Below, piece after piece: positions 7,377 to 14,582 of a stretch of 25,243 nucleotides of DNA. A program made the translations under genes and the position numbers. The stretch comes from Actinomycetes bacterium (lineage in GTDB: Bacteria; Actinomycetota; Actinomycetes; Mycobacteriales; Mycobacteriaceae): positions 1 to 25,243 of the forward strand of contig JAEXZY010000147.1 of the NCBI GenBank assembly GCA_023404955.1. The letters are read 5' to 3'. The notes under the pieces are model-generated. The model did no database searches. It was not told the DNA's origin and saw nothing but the letters and a program-made list of their open reading frames with translations. How positions within the stretch are numbered: the stretch's first letter is position 1; each line of letters begins with the position of its first letter.

Positions 7377-8018
7377 ATGGATCAGACACCAGCACTGCGC
7401 ACGTTCGAGTCCTTCTATCAGCAACAGAGCCCACCGTGGGTCATCGATGAACCCCAGCCCGCGGTCGTGGCGCTCGCCGGCGCCGGTCTCATCCGGGGCC
7501 GGGTGCTCGACGTCGGCTGTGGAACCGGCGAGCACACGATCTACCTGACGCGACTGGGGCACGATGTGCTCGGCGTCGACGGGGCGCCGACGGCGATCGA
7601 CATCGCGCGTCGTCATGCGGCCGAGCGGGGAGTCGAGGCGCGGTTCGTGGTCGGTGACGCATTCGACCTCAGCGCGATCCACGCGGATGGACCGCTGTTC
7701 GACACGGTGCTCGACAGCGCGCTGTTCCATGTGTTCGACGACGCCGACCGCCGGCGCTACGTCCAGAGTCTGGGTCGGGTCATCCGGCGCGGGGGCATCG
7801 TGCACGTCCTCGCCCTCTCCGACGCGGGCCGCGGCTTCGGTCCCGCGGTCACCGCGCGCGAGCTCCTCGACGCGTTCGGCGCGGGGTGGTCGGTGGAGGA
7901 CCTGACGGCGACGACGTATCGCGGCGTGGTCACCGACGTCCACGCCGAGGCACTCGGAGAGGCGATCGGCACCCGCGTCGACGAGCCCGCCCATCTCCTA
8001 CGGGTGCGCCGCGACTGA
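7377..8018 (+). CDS. Class I SAM-dependent methyltransferase, substrate unknown
   Basis: This 213-residue Rossmann-fold methyltransferase has motif I VLDVGCGTGEH at 43-53, an acidic residue ending strand 2 (D68 in LGVDGAP), an acidic position after strand 3 (D95 in VVGDAFD), and strand 4 DTVLDSALFHVFDD at 109-122. The layout resembles the thiopurine/TehB-like small-molecule methyltransferase group, but no substrate can be read from sequence. It is a single gene, divergent from the receiver gene and convergent with the operon ending at 8031 (12-bp gap). No signal peptide is seen, so it should be cytoplasmic. Confidence 0.88.
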   Translation: MDQTPALRTFESFYQQQSPPWVIDEPQPAVVALAGAGLIRGRVLDVGCGTGEHTIYLTRLGHDVLGVDGAPTAIDIARRHAAERGVEARFVVGDAFDLSAIHADGPLFDTVLDSALFHVFDDADRRRYVQSLGRVIRRGGIVHVLALSDAGRGFGPAVTARELLDAFGAGWSVEDLTATTYRGVVTDVHAEALGEAIGTRVDEPAHLLRVRRD

Positions 8019-8030
8019 GCGGTCCCGTCC

Positions 8031-8360
8031 TCAGCTGTCCGCGTAACCCGGGTGATCGACCGACAACCGGTGCGCCACCAGCTGCCGCAGGCACGCCATG
8101 ACGTCGTCGGGCCGGTCGTCGAGGTCACCGGCGCGAATCGCTGTGGTCAGCTCGGCCTCGTCGGCGACTCCGAGTGTGGCCAGCGCGTCGTGGACCGAAG
8201 AGGGCGTGTCGGTGAGCAATTCGCGTTCGACGATGCGCAGGGCGTTGGCCGCGACCCGGGCGTGGAAGCCGACCTGCCCGTCACAGGCGGCGCGAATGTC
8301 GTTCTCCAAGAACATCGCCACGGCGGCGACCAGCTCGGCGGCGGTGGGACGCGCGGTCAT
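8031..8360 (-). CDS. Small DUF6285-like protein, probable LvaB-type partner of the adjacent kinase
   Basis: This is a 109-residue, mostly helical, cytoplasmic protein (MTARPTAAELVAAVAMFLEN at the N-terminus). The pattern of an early PTAxELV segment, a central FHARVAANALRIVERE helix (about 47-62) and a late acidic helix is what I recall for DUF6285, which usually sits next to phosphotransferase-family genes. The ATG at 8360 overlaps the kinase stop by 4 nt (ATGA). A longer upstream frame is a shadow of the kinase. In Pseudomonas putida a protein of this size, LvaB, is needed for the kinase LvaA to act on 4-hydroxyacyl-CoA; the same job is inferred here from size and position. It is the last gene of the eight-gene operon. 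Confidence 0.8.
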   Translation of the reverse strand: MTARPTAAELVAAVAMFLENDIRAACDGQVGFHARVAANALRIVERELLTDTPSSVHDALATLGVADEAELTTAIRAGDLDDRPDDVMACLRQLVAHRLSVDHPGYADS

Positions 8361-9343
8361 GCAGGTCCTCCGCCGGCGAGCAGATCGAGTAGATCCCACT
8401 CCGTTTCGCTGACGCGCCGCCCGATCGCGGCGAGCTCGACCGACGGCGTCTCCCCGGAGAGGTGACGTTCTGCCTGATGGCGGCAGATGATTCCCCACCG
8501 CAGCGTGGCGACGGTGAGCCACCAGCGCAGCGCGGAACGGTCTACGTGGATACCCGCCGCGTCCTCGTAGGCCCGCACGAAGGACTCGACGCTGCCCAGA
8601 CCGCCGGCGCCGAGAGCGGCCGGCGCTCCGAAACGCCACGCGCGGATGCAGAACCAGGCCAGATCCTCGTACACCTCACCGAGGTGCGTGAGCTCCCAGT
8701 CGAGGACGGCTGCCAGGCCGGTGTCGTCGACGATCAGGTTCCCCATCCGAAAGTCGCCGTGCACGAGCCGCATCGGTGAGGGAGCCGGCCGCTGGTCGGC
8801 GAGCCGGCGAAACGTCCATTCGAATGTCGCTCCGGTGTCCCCGATCTCATCGAGACGGGTGCGCCAGCCGCCCAGATCGTCCGGAGCCTCGAGGCCGACA
8901 CCGTCGACGTCGGCCCGGTGGATCGCTGCCAGCGCCTCGGCGCACTGACGCAGCAGCCGCGTGCGCCCCGTGTCGTCGAGCCCACGAAAGATGCGCCGCA
9001 CGATCGTCTCGCCGGGCACCGCGTCGCAGATAAGATACGGACTGCCCACATCCGCTGACGAATCGCTCGCGGTCAGGATGTGGGGAACCGGCGCGCCGGC
9101 GGCCGCCGCGCGCTGCTGCACGCGTGCCTCGAGCTCCATCCCGGCATGGATGTCGTCGGGCGGACCGGTGCGCAGAATGAGTGCTCGGCGGGTCTCGGCT
9201 TCGGCGTCGTCAATGGCGCCGACAACGGCATCGAAGGCCCACGTCGTGCGGCTCGCACCTCCGGTCAATCGCGTCAAGTTGTCGATCGTGATCTCGCCGA
9301 GCAACGGGGTCAGGACCGCGCGCAGCTCGTCGTCGAGGCTCAC
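8357..9343 (-). CDS. Phosphotransferase of the aminoglycoside-kinase fold (LvaA / ACAD10-11-like)
   Basis: This 328-residue APH-fold kinase has the catalytic loop LVHGDFRMGNLIVD (H195, D197 and N202) and the metal-binding Asp D215 in AVLDWE. The N-terminal lobe has a Gly-rich segment (LTGGASRTTWAF, 27-38). The start is the GTG at 9343, which overlaps the stop of the acyl-CoA dehydrogenase by 4 nt; the long upstream frame is its shadow. Kinases of this subgroup occur next to, or fused with, acyl-CoA dehydrogenases (LvaA in P. putida; N-terminal domains of ACAD10/11), where they phosphorylate the hydroxyl of 4-hydroxyacyl-CoA. Location between such a dehydrogenase and a DUF6285-like gene favours this role over antibiotic resistance. 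Confidence 0.9.
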   Translation of the reverse strand: MSLDDELRAVLTPLLGEITIDNLTRLTGGASRTTWAFDAVVGAIDDAEAETRRALILRTGPPDDIHAGMELEARVQQRAAAAGAPVPHILTASDSSADVGSPYLICDAVPGETIVRRIFRGLDDTGRTRLLRQCAEALAAIHRADVDGVGLEAPDDLGGWRTRLDEIGDTGATFEWTFRRLADQRPAPSPMRLVHGDFRMGNLIVDDTGLAAVLDWELTHLGEVYEDLAWFCIRAWRFGAPAALGAGGLGSVESFVRAYEDAAGIHVDRSALRWWLTVATLRWGIICRHQAERHLSGETPSVELAAIGRRVSETEWDLLDLLAGGGPA

Positions 9344-10578
9344 CGTCGACCGAACCCGAAGAGCCGCTGGGCGACGCGCCGGATCTGGATCTCCTCGGCG
9401 CCCTCGGTGATGCGGTACCGCCGATGGTGGCGGTAGATGTGTTCGAACGGTTCGTGCCTGCTGTAGCCGACGCCGCCATGCACCTGCATGGCACGATCGG
9501 CGGCCTCGCAGACCAGGCGGTTGGCGCGGTAGTTGGCCATCGACACCTTGTCGGACACCTCCATGTGGTGGTTGGCGTCGAGCTGACTGGCTGCGTAGTA
9601 GACCAGTAGCCGCACCATCTGCGCCTCGGTCTGCAGCTCCACCAACGGCCACTGCACCGCCTGGTTGACCGCCAGCGGCTTGCCGAACACCGACCGCTGG
9701 TTCGCGTAGCCGACCGCGCGGTCGATGCAGTACTGACCGGCGCCCAGGCTGCTGGCCGCTTGTCGAATCCTGTTCTCGTGCAGGAATGTCTGTCCGACAT
9801 CGAGGCCGCGGCCCACCTCGCCCAGCACGGCGTCGGCGGGTACCCGGACGTTGTCGAGGACGACCTCGCCGTGATCGGTGGGCATGTTGAACGTCCACCA
9901 GTAGTAGGGCACGGTGAAGCCGGGCGAGTCGGTCGGAACCAGGAACGCGGTGATACCCCGGGCCTGGCCCGGCTCACCCGAGGTGCGTGCGAAGATCAGG
10001 TCATGCGTGGCCCGGTGCACGCCGGTGTTCCATCGCTTGGCGCCGTTGATGACCCAGTCGTCCCCGTCGCGCACCGCGGTCGTCTCCAACCACGTGGCGT
10101 CGGAGCCGTGGTTCGGTTCGGTCAGGCCGAAGGCCATCGATCGTTCGCCGGTGATCAGCGCCTCGGTCCATGCGGCTTTCTGCTCGTCGGTGCCGAACCG
10201 GTCCATCATGATGACCTGAGGGAAATTGCCGACGATCGACGACTCGTCCTGCAGGTCGTTGTGCAGTCCTAGACCCTTGTGGGCCAAGTGTTCTCGGATG
10301 ACGGCCATGTCGATGTTGCTGCCGTCGCGACCACCGAATCGGGACGGTAGACCGTAACGCAACCACCCTGCCGCGTCGGCGCGCCGGCGCATCTCGGTGA
10401 GGAGATCCTCCCATTCGCGGCGCGGCACCCCGCCGTTGTCCCAGTCGGTGCGTGCGTACTCGCGCCGATGGTCGAAGTACTGGATGTGGTCGCGCTCGAG
10501 GGGCTTGATCTCGGCCTCGATGAATGCGTCCATCTCGGCCAGTAGCCCCGGAAGGTGTTCGGGAAGGCTGAAATCCAC
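9340..10578 (-). CDS. Acyl-CoA dehydrogenase family flavoprotein (possible LvaC-type phospho-acyl-CoA processing)
   Basis: This is a 412-residue acyl-CoA dehydrogenase with the normal three-part fold: an N-terminal helical domain, a beta domain with the FAD-contact segment MAFGLTEPNHGSDAT (about 168-182), and a C-terminal helical domain ending in YRITEGAEEIQIRRVAQRLF. E392 in TEGAEE is a candidate catalytic base. The start is the GTG at 10578, fixed by an AAGGAG 6 nt upstream. The stop overlaps the kinase gene by 4 nt. Two activities fit. One is plain alpha,beta-dehydrogenation. The other is the LvaC/ACAD11-type removal of phosphate from 4-phosphoacyl-CoA to give an enoyl-CoA, and the neighbours favour this, but residues alone do not decide it. 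Confidence 0.93.
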   Translation of the reverse strand: MDFSLPEHLPGLLAEMDAFIEAEIKPLERDHIQYFDHRREYARTDWDNGGVPRREWEDLLTEMRRRADAAGWLRYGLPSRFGGRDGSNIDMAVIREHLAHKGLGLHNDLQDESSIVGNFPQVIMMDRFGTDEQKAAWTEALITGERSMAFGLTEPNHGSDATWLETTAVRDGDDWVINGAKRWNTGVHRATHDLIFARTSGEPGQARGITAFLVPTDSPGFTVPYYWWTFNMPTDHGEVVLDNVRVPADAVLGEVGRGLDVGQTFLHENRIRQAASSLGAGQYCIDRAVGYANQRSVFGKPLAVNQAVQWPLVELQTEAQMVRLLVYYAASQLDANHHMEVSDKVSMANYRANRLVCEAADRAMQVHGGVGYSRHEPFEHIYRHHRRYRITEGAEEIQIRRVAQRLFGFGRR

Positions 10579-10584
10579 GGTGAT

Positions 10585-10590
10585 CTCCTT
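10585..10590 (-). promoter_or_regulatory. Ribosome binding site fixing the GTG start of the acyl-CoA dehydrogenase
   Basis: On the minus strand AAGGAG is followed by ATCACC and then the GTG at 10578. It lies in the 24-bp gap after the TetR gene and is the best Shine-Dalgarno in the operon after the one of the first gene. Confidence 0.75.
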
Positions 10591-10602
10591 GCTGGTCGAC
10601 AG

Positions 10603-11226
10603 TCAGTGTCCGTACAGCGTCTTCTTCCAGATACGCGAGAGTGTGGTGATCGCGTCGTCGTCGCTCATCGTGACCCCGATGCTCGCGCCGGTGTCTCCGG
10701 CGAACACCGTGGTGAAGTTCTCGAACAGCAGCGCGATGGCCGCTGCGGTGTTCTCAGGATCGAGTTCTGCGGCGAAACCCTGCTCCTGTGCCCGCCGGAC
10801 CGAGGCGGCGACGATGCTGATCCCGAAACGACGGAACTCGTTCTGCAAGGCGGTGAATCGCGGCTGGGTCGCCGCGAGTTGTGCGACGGCGATCATGATG
10901 CCGATGTTCTGGGTGAACATGGTCCAGTACCCGGTGACGACGGTGGTGAAGAACGCATCGTCGTCGGGGGACTGCGGGAGCGGCACGCTCAGACCTGACG
11001 GTGTCACGACCTCGTGCAGGAAGGATTCGGCCAGATCAGCCAGCAGATCCTCCTTGTCGGCGAAGTACCGGTAGAACGCTGCGGTGGAGCGGCCTGCGGC
11101 CGAGGTGATGTCGCCCAGCGTGGTGCCGTGGAAACCTCGTTCGGCGAACAACTTCCGTGCCGCCTGCTCGATCGCCAGGCGGGTCTGACGCCCCTTGGCG
11201 CTCAACTCCGACGGGCTGGGGGACAC
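10603..11226 (-). CDS. TetR-family transcriptional regulator, probable operon regulator
   Basis: This 207-residue protein has an N-terminal TetR DNA-binding domain. RLAIEQAARKLFAERGFHGT (16-35) is followed by the helix-turn-helix TTLGDITSAAGRSTAAFYRYFADKEDLL. The C-terminal ligand domain (about 70-207) does not reveal a ligand. The start is the GTG at 11226, 4 nt after the stop of the lyase gene. It is embedded in the middle of the catabolic operon, so it most likely controls the operon promoter upstream of 15685, with a CoA-thioester or pathway intermediate as inducer. That role and the ligand are inferred. Confidence 0.93.
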   Translation of the reverse strand: MSPSPSELSAKGRQTRLAIEQAARKLFAERGFHGTTLGDITSAAGRSTAAFYRYFADKEDLLADLAESFLHEVVTPSGLSVPLPQSPDDDAFFTTVVTGYWTMFTQNIGIMIAVAQLAATQPRFTALQNEFRRFGISIVAASVRRAQEQGFAAELDPENTAAAIALLFENFTTVFAGDTGASIGVTMSDDDAITTLSRIWKKTLYGH

Positions 11227-11230
11227 GGCA

Positions 11231-12136
11231 TCAGCTCAGGATCCGGTCGCCGGCGCGCAGCAGCGCACTCGGGAGTTCGTGCCCGACCGCGTCCTGGGCG
11301 ACCCGGGCCGCCGCGATCGCCTTCTCGAGGTCGACGTCGACGCCGATACCGCAGTCGCGTAGCAGGTACACCAGGTCTTCGACAGCGATGTTGCCGCTGG
11401 CGCCCGGGGCGAAGGGGCAGCCGCCCAGCCCGCCGACCGAGGCGTCCAGGCGTGTCACGCCGGCCTCGACCGCGGCGTAGGCGCTGGCGAGGCCGGCGCC
11501 GCGGGTGTTGTGGAAATGCGCGCCCAGAGGCAGATGACCGATCAGCGGGCGCACCAGCGCGACCAGTTCGGTGACCCGGCGTGGGGTCGCGGTACCGATC
11601 GTGTCGGCGATGGCGAAGCGGTCCGCGCCGGCCGCCAGCCCGGCCGTCACCACGTCGACCACCCGATCCGTCGGCGTCGGTCCGTCGAAAGGACAGTCCC
11701 ATGCGGTGGCGATGATGACCTCGACGCGGGCACCCGCGTCGTGGGCGATCGTCACGATGTCCGGGATCGCGGCAGCCGCCTCGGCCGACGTCCGGCCGAC
11801 GTTGGCGCGGCTGTGCCCGTCGGCCGCAGACACCACGTATTCGATGGATTGCAGCCCCGCCGCGATCGCGCGCTTCGCACCGGTGGGGCTGGCCACCAGC
11901 GCCGAGAACTCGATGCCGGGGAACTCGCCGAGGTGCTCGGCGAACTCGGCAGCATCGGCCAGGGCGGGAACTTTCGACGGTGACACGAACGCGGTGGCCT
12001 CCATCTCCCGCACCCCGGTGGCGGCGATGGCTGCCAGCAGTGTCCGCTTGGCCGGCAACGGGATCGGTGCCTCGATCTGGAGGCCGTCACGCAGCGAGAC
12101 ATCCCGGATGGTCACGTGTGCAGGAAGATCGGTCAC
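11231..12136 (-). CDS. Hydroxymethylglutaryl-CoA lyase-like enzyme
   Basis: This is a 301-residue TIM-barrel aldolase-type lyase of the HMGL family. It has the barrel-start R16-D17 pair (VSLRDGLQ), E46 in EMEATAFVSPSKVP, the metal-binding H207-F-H209-N210 segment, and the signature loop DASVGGLGGCPFAPGASGN (231-249) with catalytic C240 and N249. It would cleave 3-hydroxy-3-methylglutaryl-CoA, or a similar 3-hydroxy-acyl-CoA with a free carboxylate, to acetyl-CoA or a homologue and a keto acid. The start is the GTG at 12136, overlapping the CoA-transferase stop by 4 nt. The usual leucine-degradation neighbours are absent, so the true substrate is probably a pathway-specific relative of HMG-CoA. 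Confidence 0.92.
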   Translation of the reverse strand: MTDLPAHVTIRDVSLRDGLQIEAPIPLPAKRTLLAAIAATGVREMEATAFVSPSKVPALADAAEFAEHLGEFPGIEFSALVASPTGAKRAIAAGLQSIEYVVSAADGHSRANVGRTSAEAAAAIPDIVTIAHDAGARVEVIIATAWDCPFDGPTPTDRVVDVVTAGLAAGADRFAIADTIGTATPRRVTELVALVRPLIGHLPLGAHFHNTRGAGLASAYAAVEAGVTRLDASVGGLGGCPFAPGASGNIAVEDLVYLLRDCGIGVDVDLEKAIAAARVAQDAVGHELPSALLRAGDRILS

Positions 12137-13410
12137 AGCACCCCCTCGGCGTGCAGGTCGGCGAGTTCGGCGTCGGTGTGGCCGAGCAGATCACGGTAGA
12201 TCTCCCCGTTGTGTTGACCGGGGCGGGCCGGGCCGGCGCTGCGGATCGTGCCCGGGGTCTGCGACAGCACCGGCACGACACCGGGTCCTTTGACGGTGCG
12301 GCCGATCCGCTCGTCGAAGTGGTCGGCGATCATGCCGCGTGCCTGCAACTGGGGGTCGGCGACGACCTCGGCCACGGTGTTGATCGGGCCGCTGATCACG
12401 CCCGCGGCAGACAGGGTGGCGATGATGTCCGCGGGTTCACGGGTGGCGGCCCACGCGCCGATGATGGCGTCGAGCTCGTCCTGGTTGCGCCCCCGTGCGA
12501 CGTGGGTGGCGAAGCGCTCGTCGGCGGCCAGGTCGGGCTGGTCCATCGCCTGACACAGCCGGCGGAAGACAGTGTCCTGGTTGGCCGCGATCACCACCCA
12601 GCTGCCGTCGGCGGTCGGGTAGATGTTGGACGGGGCGATGCCTTCCAGCCGGGTCCCCGACGGGCCGCGCACGACCCCGCCCACGTCGTAGTCGGGGATC
12701 GTCGATTCCTGCACTGCCAGGCATGATTCGGTCAAAGCGGCGTCGACGACCTGACCTTCGCCGGTGACGGTGCGGCGGTAGAGCGCGGCCAGCGCGCCCT
12801 GGGCGGCGAACATTCCGGCGAGGCTGTCGCCGAGCGAGAGGGCCAGGCGCGGGGGAGGTCCACCGGGAAAGCCGTTCATGTGCCGCAAGCCGCTCGCGGC
12901 CTCGGCGACGGAGGCGTAGCCGGCTTTGTGTGCCTCCGGTCCCGTCTGCCCGTATCCCGACACCCGCACCACGATGATTCCTGGATTGCGCTCGCGCAGA
13001 ACGTCATAGCCCAGACCCCACTTCTCCAGCGTGCCGGGCCGGAAGTTCTCGACCAGGATGTCGCTGCGCTCGATCAGCTCGAGGAAGAGCTCGCGCCCGG
13101 CGGGCACCCGCAGGTTGAGTGTGACCGCCTTCTTGTTGCGGGCGTGCACTGTCCAGAAGAAGTGGTGCCCGTCGCGCTCGGCCTGCCCCCACGTGCGCAG
13201 CGGATCGGGGGCGCCCGGCGGTTCGATCTTGATCACGTCGGCCCCCATGTCACCCAGCAGTCGCCCGGCGAACGGTCCGGAGATCAGCGTGCCGACTTCG
13301 ATGACCCGGATGCCGTCGAGCGGTCCCGTGCACTCTCCCGGGTCGCTTCGCTCCTGCCCTCCGAGGCCTTTTCCCGGGTCGCTTCGCTCCCGCCCTCCGG
13401 TGACCGTCAC
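12133..13410 (-). CDS. CaiB/BaiF-type (class III) CoA-transferase with duplicated N-terminal peptide
   Basis: This 425-residue class III CoA-transferase moves CoA between carboxylic acids. Family features are the N-terminal LDGIRVIEVGTLISGPFAGR (31-50), GADVIKIEPP (56-65), the catalytic-type Asp D195 in LSLGDSLAGM, and GEGQVVDAALTESCLA. The GTG at 13410 overlaps the hydrolase stop by 4 nt. The first about 30 residues contain a 12-residue duplication (GGRERSDPG and GGQERSDPG) encoded by a 28-bp repeat and not part of the family fold, so the N-terminus looks extended by repeat insertion. The reading frame runs open upstream to 14280, but that part is a shadow of the hydrolase. It probably activates the pathway acid as its CoA thioester. 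Confidence 0.94.
   Translation of the reverse strand: MTVTGGRERSDPGKGLGGQERSDPGECTGPLDGIRVIEVGTLISGPFAGRLLGDMGADVIKIEPPGAPDPLRTWGQAERDGHHFFWTVHARNKKAVTLNLRVPAGRELFLELIERSDILVENFRPGTLEKWGLGYDVLRERNPGIIVVRVSGYGQTGPEAHKAGYASVAEAASGLRHMNGFPGGPPPRLALSLGDSLAGMFAAQGALAALYRRTVTGEGQVVDAALTESCLAVQESTIPDYDVGGVVRGPSGTRLEGIAPSNIYPTADGSWVVIAANQDTVFRRLCQAMDQPDLAADERFATHVARGRNQDELDAIIGAWAATREPADIIATLSAAGVISGPINTVAEVVADPQLQARGMIADHFDERIGRTVKGPGVVPVLSQTPGTIRSAGPARPGQHNGEIYRDLLGHTDAELADLHAEGVL
13336..13399. repeat. Direct repeat, two 28-bp copies 36 bp apart
   Basis: Copies at 13336-13363 and 13372-13399 differ at one base; each contains CCCGGGTCGCTTCGCTCC. The 36-bp period is a multiple of three, so the coding frame of the CoA-transferase is kept and a 12-residue unit is duplicated. 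Similar CGCTTCGCTC-type strings are, from memory, frequent between genes in mycobacteria. No third copy was seen in the window. Confidence 0.9.
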
Positions 13411-14582
13411 GCCGAAAACCCGTGCCGCTGCAGCCAATCGGTGCAGATGTCCACAGCGGCGCGCAGCTTGTCGCGCTGTTCGGGTCCCGCGTAGTAGTGG
13501 TTGGCGCCGGGGATCTCGTACATCTCCTTGTCCGGGTGACCGATCGCGTCGAAGATCCTGCGGGTGTGGCTGGGCGTGCACGCGTCGTCGGCGAGGTTGC
13601 CGATCACGAGCGCGGGCACCGCGATGTCCGGTCCGGCCTTCACCGCGTCGCCGTTGGCGTCGTCGTAGCTCCACTGGGAGAGCCAGCTGCGCAGAGTGCA
13701 GAATCGCGCCAGGCCGACGGGGCTCATGTTCACCACCTGAGGATCGCCCAGATAACAGGTGCCGGGGGTGCGTTCGTTGGGATCCACCGTCGGATCGAGC
13801 CAGCGGGGATCGGCCATCGTGCCGTGGACGACGAACGCGAACTCGTCGTCCGGTCTGCCCGCGGCCTTCAGTTCGGCCAGCTTGTTCTTGACCCACGCGG
13901 TGATGCGGCGATTCCGGTCGATCTGGGCCTGGTGGTAGCGCTCGAGAAACTCCGGGGTGTAGGGCGGCTGATTCGGATTGTCCGGGTTGTAGAGGTCGAG
14001 CTCGGGATCTCGCTGACTCGGGTCGGACTCGTCGAGGATGGATGCGTCCATCCATTCGGTCATCGTGCCGTGCCGGCTGATGTGGGCGGCGAGCAGCATG
14101 ATGGCATCGGCGGGGATCAGGCCCAGCGTCGTGAGGTCGGGCCCGTCGCCCGACGGGCTCGAGGTCACCGTCGGATGCTGAGCCTGCTGCTGATAGAACA
14201 CCGACAGCGACCCTCCGCCGCTCCACCCGGCGAGCACCACGTTGCGATAGCCCAGGCGATTCTTGGCATCTTTGATGCACTCGCCGAGATCTTCCACCAC
14301 CTTCTCCATTAGCAGGGCCGAGTCGGTGCCGCGAAACCGGCTGTTGCAGTAGATGACATGGTGGCCGGCGCGGGCCAGCGCGTTGATCATCGGCAGGTAG
14401 GCGCCGCCCCCGATAGGGTGCATGAACACCAGCACGGTCTCTGATGATGTGGCCGGCTTGAGTAGGTAACTCTCCAGCACCACCAGCTCGGCCACGCCGC
14501 CGTAGACATCGCGGACGGCCGAGGAGTTCTGATAGGCGACCAGATACGGAATGCGCTCGTACTCGTGGCGGGTGCTGCCCAT
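13407..14582 (-). CDS. Alpha/beta-hydrolase, substrate unknown
   Basis: This is a 391-residue alpha/beta-hydrolase. The first strand is followed by the oxyanion segment VFMHPIGGG (52-60). The nucleophile elbow is GWSGGGS with S121. The acid is probably D332 or D333 in GNLADDACTPSH, and the histidine is H362 in GANHYYAG. A large lid-like insertion (about 170-300) separates the nucleophile from the acid. No signal peptide is seen, so it is likely cytoplasmic. It starts at the ATG at 14582, which shares its A with the stop of the preceding gene (TGATG), and it ends in a 4-nt overlap with the CoA-transferase. It could open a lactone, hydrolyse an ester or cleave a C-C bond in a ring-fission product. 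Only the fold and triad are seen. Confidence 0.9.
   Translation of the reverse strand: MGSTRHEYERIPYLVAYQNSSAVRDVYGGVAELVVLESYLLKPATSSETVLVFMHPIGGGAYLPMINALARAGHHVIYCNSRFRGTDSALLMEKVVEDLGECIKDAKNRLGYRNVVLAGWSGGGSLSVFYQQQAQHPTVTSSPSGDGPDLTTLGLIPADAIMLLAAHISRHGTMTEWMDASILDESDPSQRDPELDLYNPDNPNQPPYTPEFLERYHQAQIDRNRRITAWVKNKLAELKAAGRPDDEFAFVVHGTMADPRWLDPTVDPNERTPGTCYLGDPQVVNMSPVGLARFCTLRSWLSQWSYDDANGDAVKAGPDIAVPALVIGNLADDACTPSHTRRIFDAIGHPDKEMYEIPGANHYYAGPEQRDKLRAAVDICTDWLQRHGFSA

Noticed and set aside
8357..9343. Aminoglycoside resistance kinase
   Set aside because: The fold matches, but overlap with acyl-CoA dehydrogenase and DUF6285-like genes points to acyl-CoA metabolism; resistance cannot be claimed from the fold.
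13336..13399. Possible CRISPR or minisatellite array
   Set aside because: Only two copies are present, with an 8-bp spacer and inside a coding frame, so it is a simple direct repeat.
13411..14280. Upstream extension of the CoA-transferase frame to 715 codons
   Set aside because: The extra part overlaps the alpha/beta-hydrolase in another frame and has no family features; the GTG at 13410 gives the normal GTGA junction.
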